15,270 bases of DNA from Comamonadaceae bacterium CG_4_10_14_3_um_filter_60_75 (GTDB lineage Bacteria; Pseudomonadota; Gammaproteobacteria; Burkholderiales; Burkholderiaceae_C). This document shows positions 12,259-15,270 of this stretch, one piece after another (within the stretch, counting starts at the first letter, position 1; each line of letters opens with the position of its first letter). Position numbers and translations under genes: made by a program. The DNA is taken from positions 1-15,270 of the forward strand of contig PFKL01000156.1 of the NCBI GenBank assembly GCA_002784245.1, read 5' to 3'. The notes beneath the pieces are model-generated. The model was not told the DNA's origin. It searched no databases and worked only from the letters and a program-made list of their open reading frames with translations.

Positions 12259-13770
12259 TCAGTCTTCAACAAACGCAATTTCCCGGGTTTTGCGAATGGC
12301 GGGCAGCAGCACCAGCGCCAGCAAGGCCAGCGCCGCCAGCAACAGCCCCGCCGACAGCGGCCGGGTGGCAAACACGCTCCAGTCGCCGCGCGACAGCAAC
12401 AAGGCGCGGCGCAGGTTTTCTTCCATCATCGGCCCCAGAATAAAACCCAGCAGCAGCGGCGCGGGTTCCATGCCAAGCTTGATGAAGACATAGCCGATGA
12501 TGCCAAAAAGACCCACCATCCAGATGTCCCAGGTGTTGTTGTTGGTGCTGTAAACCCCAATGGCGCAGAACAGCACAATGGCCGGGAACAGCCAGCGGTA
12601 CGGCACCGAGAGCAGCTTGATCCAGATGCCGATCAGCGGCAGATTCAGCACCACCAGCATGGCGTTGCCAATCCACATCGACGCAACCAGTCCCCAGAAC
12701 AGTTCGGGGTTGCTGCTCATGACCTGCGGGCCAGGCTGGATGTTGTGGATGGTCATCGCGCCCACCATCAGCGCCATCACCGCGTTGGGCGGAATGCCTA
12801 AAGTGAGCAACGGAATGAACGAGGTTTGCGAGGCCGCGTTGTTGGCCGCCTCGGGTGCGGCCACGCCGCGGATGTTGCCTTTGCCAAACGGCACTTCGCC
12901 GGGGTGCAGCTTGGTCTTTTTCTCTACGGTGTACGCGGCAAAGGCCGCCATCACCGCGCCACCGCCGGGCAAAATGCCCAGCACCGAACCCAGGCCGGTG
13001 CCGCGCAAAATGGCCGGCCACATGCGTTTGAAATCCAAGCGGCTGGGCATCAGCCCGTGCACATTGGCGGTAAAAACTTCGCGTTTGCTGTCAGGGTGGC
13101 TCAGGTTGCTGATGATTTCGCCATAACCAAAAATGCCCATGGCAATGACGATGAAGCCAATGCCGTCGGTCAGCTCTGGAATATCAAAACTGTAGCGGGC
13201 AATGCCCGAATTCACGTCGGTGCCAACCAAACCGAGCAACAAGCCCAGCAAAATCATGCCAAACGCCTTGAGCAAATCACCCGAGGCCAGCACCACCGCG
13301 CCCACCAACCCCAGCACCATTAACGCGCAGTATTCCGCCGGACCAAACATGAAAGCCACTTCGGTCAGCGGCACGGCAAAGCCGGCCAGCACCAACGTGC
13401 CGACGCAACCAGCAAAAAATGAACCAATGCCTGCCGCCGCCAACGCCGGCCCGGCGCGGCCTTTGCGCGCCATCTGGTAGCCGTCAATCACCGTCACCAC
13501 CGACGACGCTTCGCCGGGCAAGTTGACCAGAATCGCAGTGGTGGAGCCACCGTATTGCGCGCCGTAATAAATGCCTGCCAGCATGATCAAAGCGGCCACG
13601 GGCTCCAGCGCATAAGTGGCAGGCAGCAGCATGGCAATGGTGGCCAGCGGGCCGATGCCCGGCAACACACCAATCAGCGTGCCCAGCAGGCAGCCGACAA
13701 AGGCATACATCAGGTTCACTGGCGTGAACGCCACGCCAAAACCCAGCGCCAAATGGTTGAACAACTCCAC
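12259..13770 (-). CDS. tctA: TctA, large membrane subunit of a tripartite tricarboxylate transporter
   Basis: The 503-residue protein is full length for TctA, the ~12-TM inner-membrane carrier that imports tricarboxylates or other organic acids delivered by a Bug/TctC receptor. Family motifs are present: GVLPGIGPLATIAMLLPA (34-51), YYGAQYGGSTTAILVNLPGE (68-87) and the second half copy GILPGGGAVMAAFAAY, followed by ANNAASQTSFIPLLTLGIPPN. I chose the GTG at 13770, giving MELFNHLALGF, the usual family start. It has GGGAG seven bases upstream and begins 2 bp after the tctB stop. A GTG at 13794 would overlap tctB. The two genes are clearly cotranscribed. No receptor gene directly follows; the nearest Bug gene is at 9598-10584 on the same strand. 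Confidence 0.95.
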   Translation of the reverse strand: MELFNHLALGFGVAFTPVNLMYAFVGCLLGTLIGVLPGIGPLATIAMLLPATYALEPVAALIMLAGIYYGAQYGGSTTAILVNLPGEASSVVTVIDGYQMARKGRAGPALAAAGIGSFFAGCVGTLVLAGFAVPLTEVAFMFGPAEYCALMVLGLVGAVVLASGDLLKAFGMILLGLLLGLVGTDVNSGIARYSFDIPELTDGIGFIVIAMGIFGYGEIISNLSHPDSKREVFTANVHGLMPSRLDFKRMWPAILRGTGLGSVLGILPGGGAVMAAFAAYTVEKKTKLHPGEVPFGKGNIRGVAAPEAANNAASQTSFIPLLTLGIPPNAVMALMVGAMTIHNIQPGPQVMSSNPELFWGLVASMWIGNAMLVVLNLPLIGIWIKLLSVPYRWLFPAIVLFCAIGVYSTNNNTWDIWMVGLFGIIGYVFIKLGMEPAPLLLGFILGPMMEENLRRALLLSRGDWSVFATRPLSAGLLLAALALLALVLLPAIRKTREIAFVED

Positions 13771-13772
13771 GC

Positions 13773-14258
13773 TCAGGCTCCCAGCACCGGCCACACCGGC
13801 AATTGCAGCTTGAGCAGCAGCACAAACGCCAGGTAACTCAACAGCGCCAGCACGGTGGCCAGCAGCGCAGCCTCTTTGGCCTTGAAGCGCTCACCGGCCA
13901 GACAGGCCACAAACGTCAACCCATAAATGCCCACCATCAAACCCAGCGCAGGCAGCTTCAACAACGGCAAGCCCCCCAAGGCCACGCCAAACACGAGGTT
14001 GGCCGCAATGATGGCCAGCAGCGGCTTCCAGGCCCAGCGGCCCACGGTTTGATCCGCCCGCACTTGGCCCCAGACGGCACGCAGCATCATCACACCACCC
14101 AACAACGCCAGCATCACGCCCAGCAGCAGCGGGAAGTAACCCGGCCCCATACGTGCCGCCGTGCCCACGGTCAATTCCAGCGCTCCCCAGGCAAAGGCAC
14201 TGCCGACCAGCATGAACAGCACACCGGCGTAAAAATCCTTGGCGTTTTTCACTCGCAA
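13773..14258 (-). CDS. tctB: TctB, small membrane subunit of a tripartite tricarboxylate transporter
   Basis: The 161-residue protein has four predicted TM helices and the TctB pattern: KDFYAGVLFMLVGSAFAWGA near the start, then GTAARMGPGYFPLLLGVMLALLGGVMML, and a hydrophobic hairpin at the end. TctB is the small partner of TctA. I favour a TTG start at 14258, because GGAG lies eight bases upstream. A GTG at 14252 is the alternative and would leave that site about 14 bases away. The gene begins 13 bp after the end of the secretion ATPase gene, and its ribosome-binding site lies in that gap, so it probably shares a transcript with an unrelated upstream gene. TctA follows directly. Confidence 0.92.
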   Translation of the reverse strand: MRVKNAKDFYAGVLFMLVGSAFAWGALELTVGTAARMGPGYFPLLLGVMLALLGGVMMLRAVWGQVRADQTVGRWAWKPLLAIIAANLVFGVALGGLPLLKLPALGLMVGIYGLTFVACLAGERFKAKEAALLATVLALLSYLAFVLLLKLQLPVWPVLGA

Positions 14259-14271
14259 CGGCCTAGCTCCA

Positions 14272-15270
<999 letters not shown>

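Noticed and set aside
12222..12371. Upstream extension of the cyclase remnant frame into the tctA gene
   Set aside because: The extension is a Cys/Trp/Arg-rich shadow of tctA; the ATG at 12221 has its own ribosome-binding site and begins the recognisable protein.

Overview
The window looks like chromosomal DNA from a betaproteobacterium of the order Burkholderiales, most likely a Comamonadaceae relative such as Rhodoferax or Polaromonas. This rests on the high G+C content, the Bug-type receptor and tripartite tricarboxylate transporter (TTT) genes, and the overall protein style. It is inferred from reading translations, not from a database search. No rRNA, tRNA, CRISPR array, insertion sequence or phage gene was seen.

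Layout. (a) 1-286, minus: N-terminus of a periplasmic Fe(III)-binding protein. Its promoter overlaps a clear Fur box. (b) 474-1589, plus: alanine dehydrogenase. (c) 1672-2844, plus: membrane-bound diguanylate cyclase. (d) 3008-4183, plus: Bcr/CflA-type MFS exporter, convergent with (e) 4195-5190, minus: a QorA-type quinone oxidoreductase. (f) 5289-9588, plus: a tightly coupled three-gene unit made of an orphan DctP-type (TRAP) solute-binding protein, a membrane GGDEF-EAL protein and an EamA/DMT exporter, with 4-bp stop/start overlaps at both junctions. (g) 9598-11420, minus: a short-chain dehydrogenase with a non-canonical active site, followed by a Bug-type TTT receptor. A near-perfect 17-bp palindrome lies upstream. 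(h) 11624-12221, minus: decayed, more AT-rich DNA with a truncated class III nucleotidyl cyclase start, a zinc-ribbon segment and a one-TM protein. (i) 12259-14258, minus: tctA and tctB. (j) 14272-15270, minus: C-terminal part of a GspE/PilB-family secretion or pilus ATPase, ending 13 bp before tctB.

How the genes work together. The most interesting unit is (f). A TRAP-type binding protein has no TRAP membrane subunits in the window, yet is translationally coupled to a c-di-GMP synthase/hydrolase that has its own periplasmic sensor domain. This suggests the binding protein reports a ligand to the c-di-GMP enzyme rather than feeding a transporter. The arrangement resembles NspS-MbaA of Vibrio cholerae in principle, but with a different binding-protein family. 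On the other strand, tctB-tctA and the Bug receptor together supply all parts of a TTT carboxylate importer. They are separated by the SDR gene and the decayed segment.
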